Assembly: GCA_019635755.1 (NCBI GenBank)
Contig: JAHBYW010000001.1
Coordinates: 682,001 to 746,000, forward strand
DNA from: Rhizobiaceae bacterium
GTDB lineage: Bacteria; Pseudomonadota; Alphaproteobacteria; Rhizobiales; Rhizobiaceae
Reading direction: 5' to 3'
Length of the DNA stretch: 64,000 nucleotides
Shown: positions 1 to 7,342 of the stretch, piece after piece
Position numbering within the stretch: the stretch's first letter is position 1
Layout: each line of letters begins with the position of its first letter
The notes under the pieces: generated by a model
Database searches by the model: none
What the model was told of the DNA's origin: nothing
The model's input: the letters and a program-made list of their open reading frames with translations, nothing else
Made by a program: the position numbers and the translations under genes

Positions 1-206
1 GCAGGAAGACCGACCAAGGTATCGAAATCGACTTCCCGATTACACGTCAGGATATCGCCGAGATGACGGGAACGACCCTGCACACTGTTAGCAGGCTTCT
101 CAGCGCCTGGGAGGACGAAGGCCTCGTGAAGGGCGGCCGCCAGCGGGTCGTCGTTACGGATCCGCACGGCCTGATGGTCGTGGCCGAGAACCGACGCAGG
201 AAATAG
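1..206 (+). CDS. Crp/Fnr-family transcription regulator, C-terminal part (5' end outside window)
   Basis: The reading frame enters the window open at base 3 and stops at TAG 204-206, giving about 67 residues. They form a winged helix-turn-helix of the Crp/Fnr type: a first helix (ITRQDIAEMTG), a turn, then a recognition helix TTLHTVSRLLSAWEDEG, and a wing rich in Arg and Val. The TVSR core is the DNA-contacting signature of the family. The position normally occupied by Glu in FNR is His here, which is more like NnrR/Dnr-type members, so its target is probably not a plain FNR box (inference). Members of this family respond to oxygen, NO or cAMP; the sensor domain is not visible. The DUF genes that follow run on the opposite strand and converge on it. 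Confidence 0.85.
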   Translation, partial: RKTDQGIEIDFPITRQDIAEMTGTTLHTVSRLLSAWEDEGLVKGGRQRVVVTDPHGLMVVAENRRRK

Positions 207-230
207 TCTTCGTTCGCCGTCGGCGCGCGA

Positions 231-1160
231 CTATCTGCGCTCTTCGATGAAGTTGATGTTGAGCACGCGGACTCGGTAGAACGGGAAGTAGTCCGGCGTG
301 CCGATGAAGTTTCCTCCTTCGATCCGCGTTGGCAGCAGGTAGCCATCAAAGGGGCGGAATTCGGAGAGCGTGCCTCCAAATGGCTGAACCCGGTATTCTT
401 TTTCGGGGTTGGCGTTGCTCCAGCGAGGAATGACGACCGTGTGAGGCCGTCCCTCCTCGTCGACGGAAATGTCGACCGACTGGACCATGTCGCGATAGCT
501 GACCGTGGCGCGCGCCGTGTCTGGGCCGACGGCTTCCCATTCGACTTCTTCTCCAGGCAGCAGCGCGGCCGGGGCGAAAAACACCGACTCGGCGACGACT
601 CGTCCGAAGGCCGACCGGGCGTAGTCCGGATTGCCGCCTTCCCGGACAACCGGAAACAACTTCAGGAGCCAGAACCGGACCCACGATTGCGAGTCGCCGA
701 AACCGTCCGACCCTGACAAGGACATCAACCCCGATCCCGCGTCCAGCTTCCAGACGAATCCGCGCGGCGGCGCGATGAGTTGATGACCCCTCATCGAAAG
801 ATAACGGGGGTCTGATCTCCTTCCGAGGCCGATCTCCCCTTCCATCTCAATTTCCGCGACGGTCCGGAGCGGCACGCCTTCGCCGATCGCATAGAGAAAG
901 TACCGCCGGGCGGGCTCTGGCAGCCCGTCGACCATGGCGGGATCGAACACCTCCGCATCCTGCTTCGAGCCGGCCCGCAGCGACTTCCACACGGTTTCAG
1001 CGTTCCGCTGGTCGGACACGCGCAGTGCCGTCAGCGCGACGACAGCGGCGAACACGACTGCCAACGCCGTCCAGGCGATTCCTGCCAGAATGCCCATCGG
1101 GCTGCCTTTCGTTCCCGCAGAGGCCACCGGAGAAGCGTCGTCGCGATCGGTCGGGGTCAA
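231..1160 (-). CDS. DUF6544-like membrane-anchored protein
   Basis: This 309-residue protein has one N-terminal hydrophobic segment (about residues 24-45, beginning at an internal Met 22) followed by a soluble domain rich in beta strands and aromatic residues, as in the DUF6544 family of uncharacterised proteins found in proteobacteria and actinobacteria. No catalytic motif is evident. The annotated start overlaps the stop of the upstream gene in an ATGA arrangement (1157-1160), which argues for translational coupling; Met 22 at about 1097 would give a cleaner signal anchor and is the alternative start. The gene is the last of a three-gene minus-strand set with DUF6455 and DUF1858 proteins, both of which are Cys-motif proteins often seen near anaerobic or denitrification genes. 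The function is unknown. Confidence 0.75.
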   Translation of the reverse strand: MTPTDRDDASPVASAGTKGSPMGILAGIAWTALAVVFAAVVALTALRVSDQRNAETVWKSLRAGSKQDAEVFDPAMVDGLPEPARRYFLYAIGEGVPLRTVAEIEMEGEIGLGRRSDPRYLSMRGHQLIAPPRGFVWKLDAGSGLMSLSGSDGFGDSQSWVRFWLLKLFPVVREGGNPDYARSAFGRVVAESVFFAPAALLPGEEVEWEAVGPDTARATVSYRDMVQSVDISVDEEGRPHTVVIPRWSNANPEKEYRVQPFGGTLSEFRPFDGYLLPTRIEGGNFIGTPDYFPFYRVRVLNINFIEERR

Positions 1161-1423
1161 GCGGCCGCTGCCTCGTGGCCGCGGTCCGCACTGGCGTACT
1201 TCGCATAAATGCCACGGTTGGGACAGAAATCTGGAATGTCAGTTCGCCCCGCAGCCAGCCAGTCGCGGCAGTCGTCGCCGTGACGGCAAAGAACGCAGCG
1301 CCAGATCGCGTTCCGCATGTCGTTTTCGGCAGCGAAGCCGCCTTCGGCCATGTTGACGCGGCCCCGCGCCATGACCTCGCCGGACTGATCCAGCCTTGAT
1401 TGTAACCCTCTCAGAACGTTCAT
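1157..1423 (-). CDS. DUF6455 family small cysteine-motif protein
   Basis: The 88-residue product contains the Cys pattern typical of DUF6455: CVLC, then HGDDCRDWL, then DFCPN. Four Cys in this spacing suggest metal or Fe-S binding or a redox role, but that is inference. It starts with ATG five bases after the stop of the DUF1858 gene and its stop overlaps the start of the DUF6544 gene by four bases, so the three genes form one transcription unit read leftward. Proteins of this family are common in alphaproteobacteria next to Fnr/Nnr regulators and microaerobic respiration genes, which agrees with the Crp/Fnr gene to the left and the cbb3 oxidase block to the right. Confidence 0.75.
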   Translation of the reverse strand: MNVLRGLQSRLDQSGEVMARGRVNMAEGGFAAENDMRNAIWRCVLCRHGDDCRDWLAAGRTDIPDFCPNRGIYAKYASADRGHEAAAA

Positions 1424-1427
1424 CGTC

Positions 1428-1763
1428 TCACATTGCTCCCGCTGTCTCGAACAGTGACGGCCCGCTTGCCAGGTCGTCTTTCCTCATCGCCGCCAGAAGC
1501 TCTCCCGAGAAGGTATTCTCGTCGATCCGGTGCGCGTCGCACGCGTCCTTCACCGTGTGGAACACGCCGATAGGGCAGCCTATGCAAAGCATCCGGTTCC
1601 GGATGAACACGCGGATCGTGGCAGGCCATCGCCGCATGATCTCGTCGACCGTCATCTCGGGGTCGATCGTCAGTGGTGGTTTCACTTCCAGCATCTCCAA
1701 AGAACGCCATAGAACCATCTGCACGGTCTCCGGACTTTGCGCGGGCGCAAACAAATCCGCCAT
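1428..1763 (-). CDS. DUF1858 domain protein with CxGCP redox-disulfide motif
   Basis: The 111-residue protein carries a DUF1858 domain at about residues 33-95, with the segment MTVDEIMRRWPATIRVF leading into the Cys motif MLCIGCPIG, the hallmark of the family. DUF1858 domains occur alone or fused to hybrid-cluster and thioredoxin-like proteins and are thought to work in anaerobic redox chemistry. The N-terminal 32 residues are extra compared with stand-alone members of about 60-70 residues. It is the first gene of the minus-strand DUF1858-DUF6455-DUF6544 set. No clear FNR-type box was found in the bases upstream of it. Confidence 0.75.
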   Translation of the reverse strand: MADLFAPAQSPETVQMVLWRSLEMLEVKPPLTIDPEMTVDEIMRRWPATIRVFIRNRMLCIGCPIGVFHTVKDACDAHRIDENTFSGELLAAMRKDDLASGPSLFETAGAM

Positions 1764-1999
1764 TAGGCAGCAACCGCCCCCAGGCTACGTCGCCCTCAGT
1801 CGGCGGGTCTGCAATGGGGGTGGAAAGCTGCCCGACTACTTCTGGGCGCCCAAGCCGGGAAAGCGGCCGTTCAGCAGGCTACTGTACTTCGACCGCAATG
1901 CGCCTCCTTTCCGGCCGTTCGACTGCCGCTTGCGGCGTCCCGAACGCCGACATTGCTCACGGCGTAGCCAAGCGCAAGCCGACTACTTCGGCGTATATG

Positions 2000-2022
2000 T
2001 TCGAATCCCACCCGGTCCGCCA
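2000..2022 (+). repeat. 3' end of a tRNA gene (tRNA-Ser-like), decayed attachment-site scar
   Basis: The 23 bases TTCGAATCCCAC, CCGGTCC, G, CCA read as the T loop with the 3' T stem, the 3' acceptor strand, discriminator G and CCA of a tRNA. The matching 5' T stem (GTGGG) is not present just before it, so no functional tRNA is made. A G discriminator with this T stem resembles tRNA-Ser 3' ends. Its antisense strand encodes the last residues of the recombinase fragment described next, so the two together look like the scar of an integrated element. Confidence 0.6.
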
Positions 2023-2231
2023 CTTTGGTAAAAACCGGGAACGCCGATTCCCGCCGACTTCCCTCCTTTGGTGGCTACCGGCGTCCTCAACAGGGTGTTT
2101 TTGCTGCCCTTGATGTAGATCGCGTCGTCCGCGATCTCGACGTGTTGGGCGAAGGCGCGGACATGTTCCCGCCGATAGCCGCCCTTTCCAAGCCGGAGGC
2201 GAGTGCGAGCTTCGCCTGCCAGTTCCGGCAC
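2007..2231 (-). pseudogene. C-terminal fragment of a serine (resolvase-type) recombinase, frameshifted
   Basis: An open stretch of about 70 residues shows the pattern LRLGKGGYRREHVRAFAQ, then IYIKGSKNTLLRT, VATKGGKSAGIGVP, which I recognise as the very C-terminus of large proteobacterial serine recombinases. The canonical ending (F-V-P-K-W-R-T-x-x-D-S-N) is present only in the neighbouring frame as FLPKWRTGWDSN, so a frameshift lies near 2040. All of the catalytic N-terminal domain is missing upstream of 2231. The final residues are encoded by the antisense of the tRNA 3' end at 2000-2022. It is a relic, not an active recombinase; the family call rests on memory of the family's ending, not on a search. 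Confidence 0.6.
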
Positions 2232-2315
2232 GGCCGCTTCGGCGTGACTCTAAATTCAAACAGCAAAGCGCCCGATGGGTTGCACCGGGCACTTCTTTCT
2301 CAAGTCACCTCGAGA

Positions 2316-3035
2316 TTACTTGGCAGCGAGGATGTCGAAATTCTGGACGTTTGCCACCACACCGTCGTCCCATCCGCCTGAGACCAATTCTGAAGCCTTT
2401 TCATTCAGGAGTCCGGCGACTTGTCCGGCAAAGTGCGCTTCGCGGCCAGAGTTGTCGGCAAAGATGTCGAAGATGGCGAAGTTGTTCTCGTCAATCTGCA
2501 GCCCCGCCCAGAACAATGTCTTGGGTTCGGTATCCGCGACGACGGGGCCGGCGGCGGTCAGCAAGGCTGCCAATTCGGGGCCTTTACCTGGAGCAGCTTC
2601 GAGCTTGATGTAGGTTGCGGTCGTTGCCGTGTAGAGATCAACCGGCGCCTTTACCGACAGGACATCGGAGTTGTTGATGTTCGCGACAACACCGTCGTCC
2701 CATCCTCCGTCGACCAGCGCGTCGGCGTTTTGGTTCAAAGCGGCAGCAACCGCTCCTGAGAAATGAGCGTCGCGTGCTTCTTCATCTGCGAAGATGTCAA
2801 AGATTGCGAGCGTATCGTCGGCTTGCAGGGCAAACCAAAGTACAGTGCCCGGCTCTGTTTCCCGCACGATAGGTGCGGCACCAGCCAGAAACTCCGCGAA
2901 GGCTCCGGTCTGGCCTTCGGCGGCGGGCATGGCGATGTAGCTGGCAGTATGATTTTCCATTGGGTTGTCCTGTGCAGTTGCGGAAGTTGTGATCAGAGCC
3001 AGTGCGGCGACTGTCTGAAGGATTTGCGTTTTCAT
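2316..3035 (-). CDS. secreted protein with two tandem antibiotic-biosynthesis-monooxygenase (ABM)-like domains
   Basis: The start is set at 3035 (15 codons inside the longest frame) because the minus strand has an AGGAAA ribosome site there and the product then begins with a clean signal peptide, MKTQILQTVAALALI... cut after TATAQ-like SATAQ. The mature part of about 217 residues is an internal duplication: each half has a T-A-[ST]-Y-I-x-[ML] strand, an FDIFAD strand, a D/E-AHF helix start, and ends in GGWDDGVVANxxNxD[VI]L. The ABM (dimeric alpha/beta barrel) fold normally dimerises; the tandem form may fold as one pseudo-dimer. Known ABM proteins degrade quinones or heme or simply bind small molecules; which applies cannot be told. 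It is transcribed away from a LysR gene with a shared control region and the local GC content is lower than the neighbours, suggesting acquisition by transfer. Confidence 0.75.
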   Translation of the reverse strand: MKTQILQTVAALALITTSATAQDNPMENHTASYIAMPAAEGQTGAFAEFLAGAAPIVRETEPGTVLWFALQADDTLAIFDIFADEEARDAHFSGAVAAALNQNADALVDGGWDDGVVANINNSDVLSVKAPVDLYTATTATYIKLEAAPGKGPELAALLTAAGPVVADTEPKTLFWAGLQIDENNFAIFDIFADNSGREAHFAGQVAGLLNEKASELVSGGWDDGVVANVQNFDILAAK

Positions 3036-3131
3036 GGTCGTTTCCTGATTTGAAGTGCATGGTGTTTGGTTTCGATGCACTCTTGTCCCATGCCGGATGC
3101 GCCGGGCTCCAATTCCGAAATTCTATTCTTT

Positions 3132-3148
3132 GATAGACGTGGGCTATC
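3132..3148. promoter_or_regulatory. LysR-type operator (perfect T-N11-A dyad)
   Basis: GATAG-N7-CTATC is a perfect inverted repeat and contains the classical LysR T-N11-A spacing. It lies in the 160-base gap between the LysR gene (start 3196) and the divergent ABM gene (start 3035), 48 bases upstream of the LysR start, where LysR-type recognition sites normally sit. Confidence 0.65.
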
Positions 3149-3195
3149 GAACCTGTCTTGATGGCCTGAGATGAGATGTGACGGAGAATGTGGCG

Positions 3196-4068
3196 ATGGA
3201 AATGAACCAGATCAGGTATTTTCTCGCTGTCTGCGAGCACCGAAACTTCACCCACGCAGCCAGTGCCTCCAATGTCTCCCAACCTTCCTTGACGACGGCG
3301 ATCAAGAAACTTGAAGACGAGCTTGGAGGTGACCTGTTTGTCAGGGACCGTGCGGGATGCAGGCTTACGGCCCTCGGAAAACTCATGCAGCCAAGATTGC
3401 AGAAGGTTCACGATGAGACGCGACAGGCTAAGGCAGAGGCGGTCCGTCATATGCGCTTGGAGCGGGTTCCAATCTCTGTCGGTGTCGGCGAAACGATTGG
3501 CCACAACAGGATTTCGGCAGCTATGGAGCGTACTCGTACGAGATTGCCGCAAGCCGAAATCGAATTGATCGTTGCATCATCATCCGATCTTCTTGCCGGG
3601 TTGCGAGATGGTGAATTTGACGTTGTGGTCACCGCAGAGAAGGTCAGTGAAGACCTCTATCGTATAGACCATCTCTATGAAGAGGACTACAAGGTCGTGG
3701 TGTCAAAGTCGCATCCGTTGTCTGAACTAGATGCGATTTCTCTTTCGACTCTTGCTAAGACTGACATGATTGACCGACCAAATTGCGAAATGCGGGATGC
3801 TTTGCATGGGGCCTGCGCGGAACATGGTCACGAACTCTACGCGGCCTATCGGTCAAATCGCGTGGATTGGTTAGTTGAACTTGCTCGGCAAGGGTCAGGT
3901 GCGGTGATCCTGCCAGCCACCGCTATTCCTTCGGACATGGGCCTGGTGTCGAAACCCATCGATGGCCTTGAAATATCAAGAACTGTTTTGGCCCTTAGAT
4001 ATCGGCACCAAACGACGAGACCAGAGACAAATGACCTGATCCGTGAGATGACGCGCACACCGGCGTAG
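3196..4068 (+). CDS. LysR-family transcription regulator
   Basis: The 290-residue protein has the N-terminal LysR winged helix-turn-helix (MNQIRYFLAVCEHRNFTHAA followed by SQPSLTTAIKKLEDELG) and an effector-binding domain from about residue 90. ATG 3196 is preferred over an upstream GTG at 3178 because GGAGAA sits about eight bases before it; ATG 3202 is a further possibility. It is divergent from the secreted ABM gene and very probably controls it through the T-N11-A dyad between them. The inducer is unknown. Codon use is more AT-rich than in the flanking respiration genes, matching its divergent partner, so the pair probably moved together. Confidence 0.9.
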   Translation: MEMNQIRYFLAVCEHRNFTHAASASNVSQPSLTTAIKKLEDELGGDLFVRDRAGCRLTALGKLMQPRLQKVHDETRQAKAEAVRHMRLERVPISVGVGETIGHNRISAAMERTRTRLPQAEIELIVASSSDLLAGLRDGEFDVVVTAEKVSEDLYRIDHLYEEDYKVVVSKSHPLSELDAISLSTLAKTDMIDRPNCEMRDALHGACAEHGHELYAAYRSNRVDWLVELARQGSGAVILPATAIPSDMGLVSKPIDGLEISRTVLALRYRHQTTRPETNDLIREMTRTPA

Positions 4069-4602
4069 GGAGGTCGATAATTGACAATCGCCCATCGTGC
4101 AGAATTCGTCACTTTGGGCTCAGACCCGACTTTCGCGGCATCACGCTCGAACGTCCGTTCTACCTTTCTTCGAGATCTCGCCCGCAACCCGCCACTTAGC
4201 GCTGGAGAAATTGCGTCAGATTGCTGTGAAGGTCACAGCGAACCACGCCCATTGTGTGCGGTGATAGTCGTCGGTGACGAGGCCGTACTCTTCAAGAAAC
4301 CACCGCGCCGCGTGAGGCGACCTTCGGCGCGGGTAACAGTGGGTGGGTTCTTTTCAATCTTGAAGAGCCGGTTGATTTCCCTGATGACCTCTTCAGCAGA
4401 CGGCACCGACTTTGCCGTCGGGTGGAAGTGAATGAACGGCAGGTTTCGGGCGCCGAACGCGGCGCTCCGAACGGCGACAATGGGGTCGGTTTCAGATGTT
4501 GGTGGCGGTGGTACCTTTTGGCGAACAAATCGACGGTCCGCATCGGGTCAAGTCGGGGCCGCGACAACGAGCGCGCTTGCCGGCCGGTCCACGCTCCCAT
4601 AA
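4069..4602. other. gap without a convincing gene; possible remnant on the minus strand
   Basis: No frame here has a start codon, ribosome site and recognisable product together. On the minus strand an open frame from about 4553 to the stop at 4233 encodes a plausible-looking segment (AFGARNLPFIHFHP, then SAEEVIREINRLFKIEKN) but it has no start codon and I do not recognise it. It may be a broken gene next to the horizontally acquired LysR pair. Confidence 0.35.
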
Positions 4603-4627
4603 AAAGTGGCAAATTGTATGCCACTTT
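4603..4627. promoter_or_regulatory. 25-bp perfect palindrome upstream of the globin gene
   Basis: AAAGTGGCA-N7-TGCCACTTT has nine-base perfect arms and an AT-rich seven-base centre. It ends 12 bases before the globin ATG at 4640, so a bound protein would cover the translation start region or promoter end. The nearby NsrR-like gene at 5219 makes NsrR the first candidate, but the sequence does not match the well-known NsrR consensus closely, so another regulator is possible. Confidence 0.6.
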
Positions 4628-4639
4628 GCGTGAACGCAC

Positions 4640-5083
4640 ATGATTCCTGCCCCAAGAGACGTCATCCCACCCCAGCCCGAGCAGCCGCTGGCGCATCCGC
4701 TGGTGGACCGCGCCTTCATCGGCGGCCTCGTCCGCGACTTCTATGCCAGGGTGCGCGCCGACAGCCGTCTCGGCCCGATCTTCGCGTCGGAGATCCGAGG
4801 AGACTGGGAACCGCATCTGGAGAAAATGACCGACTTCTGGTGCTCCGTGATCCTGAAGAACGGTGCCTACAGCGGCCGTCCTGTTCCCGCACATCTGAAG
4901 CTCAAGCAGGTACGCGAGGAAGATTTCGACATCTGGCTCGGCCATTTCAGACGGACCGCCGCAGAGCGCTGCCCTCCTGAAGTTGCCGAAGTGTTCGTCG
5001 ACCACGCGGAGAGGATAGCCCGCAGCCTTCGGCTAGCGATGTTCTTCCGCCTGGAACGTCCCGGAACAGGTAAGGCAGGATGA
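4640..5083 (+). CDS. group III truncated hemoglobin
   Basis: The 147-residue product matches group III truncated hemoglobins: a DFYARVRADSRLGPIF segment, the W-E-P-H-L-x-K-M-x-D-F-W core, the proximal region PAHLKLKQVREEDFDIWLGHF (His of AHLKL is the expected heme ligand), and a short C-terminal helix. Such globins bind O2 and NO and are linked to NO detoxification or microaerobic metabolism in the cytoplasm. The gene sits directly behind a perfect palindrome and upstream of an NsrR-like repressor and the cbb3 oxidase operon, which supports an NO or low-oxygen role. A ribosome site is weak at this start; no better start is visible. The N-terminal 20 residues are rich in Pro. Confidence 0.88.
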   Translation: MIPAPRDVIPPQPEQPLAHPLVDRAFIGGLVRDFYARVRADSRLGPIFASEIRGDWEPHLEKMTDFWCSVILKNGAYSGRPVPAHLKLKQVREEDFDIWLGHFRRTAAERCPPEVAEVFVDHAERIARSLRLAMFFRLERPGTGKAG

Positions 5084-5218
5084 CGGGATCGCGCCAAAGG
5101 CTCTCTTCGACAGCCGGGGAGGCAACTTGTGGGGTCAGGAGTCGCACCGCATTCGCGTTCCTGCCCACTATTCGTCTACTATCAGCGCCCGCTGCCCTAG
5201 CAACCGGGAACTGCCCGC

Positions 5219-5698
5219 ATGCGCCTGACACTTCAGACCGACTACGCGCTCAGGATGCTGATGTATCTTGCGATCCATCGCGGCAGGCCGTGCCGGGTCA
5301 CCGATGTCGCGACGGACTACGGCATCTCGCGCAATCATTTGCTGAAGGTCGCGCTCAAGCTGGGGCGGCTCGGCTATCTAGCAACTGCCCGCGGACGCAC
5401 CGGCGGCATTGCTCTGGCGCGGCCGCCGGAGGACATCGTCTTGGGTGATGTCCTGCGGCACATGGAAGACGGATTCGACCTTACCGAGTGCATGCGTCGC
5501 GGCGGCACCTGCGCGTTTACGCCCTCCTGCAGACTCAAAGGAGTCGTCGGCCGGGCGCTCGACGCGTTCCTCTCCGTTTTCGATTCGGTGACATTGGCCG
5601 ACATTGCTGGAAATCGGAAAGAACTCATCCAGTTGCTTGAACTGAACAGGAGCCTGGGGGAATCGGCGTCCCAGGAACCTGCTCCAGGAGGGGAATGA
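5219..5698 (+). CDS. nsrR: Rrf2-family Fe-S repressor, NsrR-like
   Basis: The 159-residue protein begins MRLTLQTDYALRMLMYLA, the Rrf2 signature, followed by a winged helix-turn-helix (VTDVATDYGISRNHLLKVALKLGRLGYL, then RGRTGGIALA). Three Cys at C-x6-C-x5-C (ECMRRGGTCAFTPSC) match the cluster-binding loop of Neisseria-type NsrR, a nitric-oxide sensor whose [Fe-S] cluster reacts with NO and releases DNA. Its stop codon is immediately followed by the ATG of ccoN, so the repressor and the oxidase are co-transcribed and translationally coupled. It probably controls the globin upstream and may control itself and the oxidase; only the Cys pattern and context support NsrR over other Rrf2 members. Confidence 0.85.
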   Translation: MRLTLQTDYALRMLMYLAIHRGRPCRVTDVATDYGISRNHLLKVALKLGRLGYLATARGRTGGIALARPPEDIVLGDVLRHMEDGFDLTECMRRGGTCAFTPSCRLKGVVGRALDAFLSVFDSVTLADIAGNRKELIQLLELNRSLGESASQEPAPGGE

Positions 5699-7339
5699 AT
5701 GCTGGCAAACCTCACCTCTTCGGAGCGGCAGAACGCCTTGATATTGGCTGGAGGCGTCACACTGGTTGGCGCCGTCATGGCGATCATGGGACGTTCCGAC
5801 GTGCTCGGCGTGCATGGCGTGATCGTCATGCTGTTCGGCGGCGTAGTTTCCTGGATGGTCATGGCCTCTTTCTACGGCCCCGAGCCGGCCGAGGACCGGG
5901 CCGCTTCCTATTACGACGATCCGATCAAGGTGGGCATTGCGCTCGCTATGGCATGGGCCGTGTTCGGCATGTTCATGGGCGTTTGGGTGGCCGCCCAGCT
6001 CGCCTGGCCTGACCTCGCCTTCGACGCGGCATGGTCCTCCTTCGGAAGGCTTCGCCCGACCCACACCAGCGGCGTGATCTTCGGCTTCGGCGGCAACGCG
6101 TTGATCGCCACCTCCTTCCACGTGGTCCAGCGCACCTCGCGCGCCCGTCTCGCGGGCCAGGTCAGTCCCTGGTTCGTGCTGCTCGGGTTCAACCTCTTCT
6201 GCGTGCTCGCGATCTCTGGCTACCTGCTCGGGGTGACCCAGTCGAAGGAATACGCGGAGGCCGAGTGGTACGCCGACCTCTGGCTGGTGATCGTCTGGGT
6301 GACCTACTTCATGCTCTACATCGCGACGATCGCCCGGCGGAAAGAACCGCACATCTACGTCGCCAACTGGTATTTCATGGCCTTCATCCTGGTCGTGGCG
6401 ATCCTGCATATCGTGAACAACCTCGCGATCCCCGTTTCGTGGGGCCATGCCAAGAGCTACACGATCTGGCCAGGCGTTCAGGACGCGATGGTGCAGTGGT
6501 GGTACGGGCACAACGCCGTTGCCTTCTTCCTGACGGCGGGCTTCCTCGGCATGCTGTACTACTACCTGCCCGTCCGGGCGCAGCGGCCGATCTTCTCCTA
6601 TCGCCTGTCGATCCTCAGCTTCTGGGGCATCACCTTCTTCTACATGTGGGCGGGCTCGCACCACCTCCACTACACGGCATTGCCGCATTGGGTGCAGACG
6701 CTCGGCATGACCTTCTCGGTGATGCTGCTTGTCCCGTCGTGGGCCTCGGCTGGCAACGCTCTGCTCACGCTCAACGGCGCCTGGCACCGGGTGCGGGACG
6801 ACGCGACGCTGCGCTTCATGATGGCAGCGGCGGTCTTCTACGGGCTGTCGACCTTCGAGGGATCGTTTATGGCGATCCGTCCCGTCAACTCGCTCAGTCA
6901 CTACACCGACTGGACCGTCGGCCACGTCCACGCGGGCGCGCTCGGTTGGGTTGCGCTTATCACGTTCGGTTCGCTCTACACGCTGGTCCCCAGCCTCTGG
7001 AAGCGCGAGGGCATGTACTCGGCGACGCTGGTCGAGGTCCACTTCTGGCTCGCGATCGCAGGAACCTTGATCTATGTCTTTGCGATGTGGAACTCCGGCA
7101 TCATCCAGGGGCTGATGTGGCGGACCTACACGGAGGAAGGCAGTCTCGCCTATTCGTTCCTGGACTCGCTCGTGGCGATGTATCCCTACTACATCGCCCG
7201 CGCCTTCGGCGGCCTGCTGTTCCTGATCGGCGCGGTGATCGGCTGCTACAATATGTGGATGACGGTCAGGGCTGCTCCACTCGCCGCAACCCGCGCCGCG
7301 GACGCGCCCGTCCTTCCAGCGGCCGTGCCGGGAGAATGA
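5699..7339 (+). CDS. ccoN: cbb3-type cytochrome c oxidase subunit I (CcoN/FixN)
   Basis: This 546-residue integral membrane protein is the catalytic subunit of the high-affinity cbb3 oxidase, which reduces O2 to water at low oxygen and pumps protons. It has about 14 hydrophobic segments and carries the expected heme and Cu ligands in GHNAVAFFLTAGFLGMLYYYLPV (with the His-Asn pair), AGSHHLHYTALPHW (CuB His pair) and VGHVHAGALGW (high-spin heme region). The N-terminal 60 residues add two membrane spans before the conserved core, as in several rhizobial FixN proteins. ATG follows the NsrR stop without a gap and a GGAGGGGA ribosome site lies inside the end of nsrR. ccoO follows after three bases. 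Confidence 0.97.
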   Translation: MLANLTSSERQNALILAGGVTLVGAVMAIMGRSDVLGVHGVIVMLFGGVVSWMVMASFYGPEPAEDRAASYYDDPIKVGIALAMAWAVFGMFMGVWVAAQLAWPDLAFDAAWSSFGRLRPTHTSGVIFGFGGNALIATSFHVVQRTSRARLAGQVSPWFVLLGFNLFCVLAISGYLLGVTQSKEYAEAEWYADLWLVIVWVTYFMLYIATIARRKEPHIYVANWYFMAFILVVAILHIVNNLAIPVSWGHAKSYTIWPGVQDAMVQWWYGHNAVAFFLTAGFLGMLYYYLPVRAQRPIFSYRLSILSFWGITFFYMWAGSHHLHYTALPHWVQTLGMTFSVMLLVPSWASAGNALLTLNGAWHRVRDDATLRFMMAAAVFYGLSTFEGSFMAIRPVNSLSHYTDWTVGHVHAGALGWVALITFGSLYTLVPSLWKREGMYSATLVEVHFWLAIAGTLIYVFAMWNSGIIQGLMWRTYTEEGSLAYSFLDSLVAMYPYYIARAFGGLLFLIGAVIGCYNMWMTVRAAPLAATRAADAPVLPAAVPGE

Positions 7340-7342
7340 CCG

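Noticed and set aside
4292-5005. 237-codon minus-strand frame over the globin gene
   Set aside because: It is the shadow of the globin gene and joins unrelated sequence; the plus-strand protein is a clear truncated hemoglobin.
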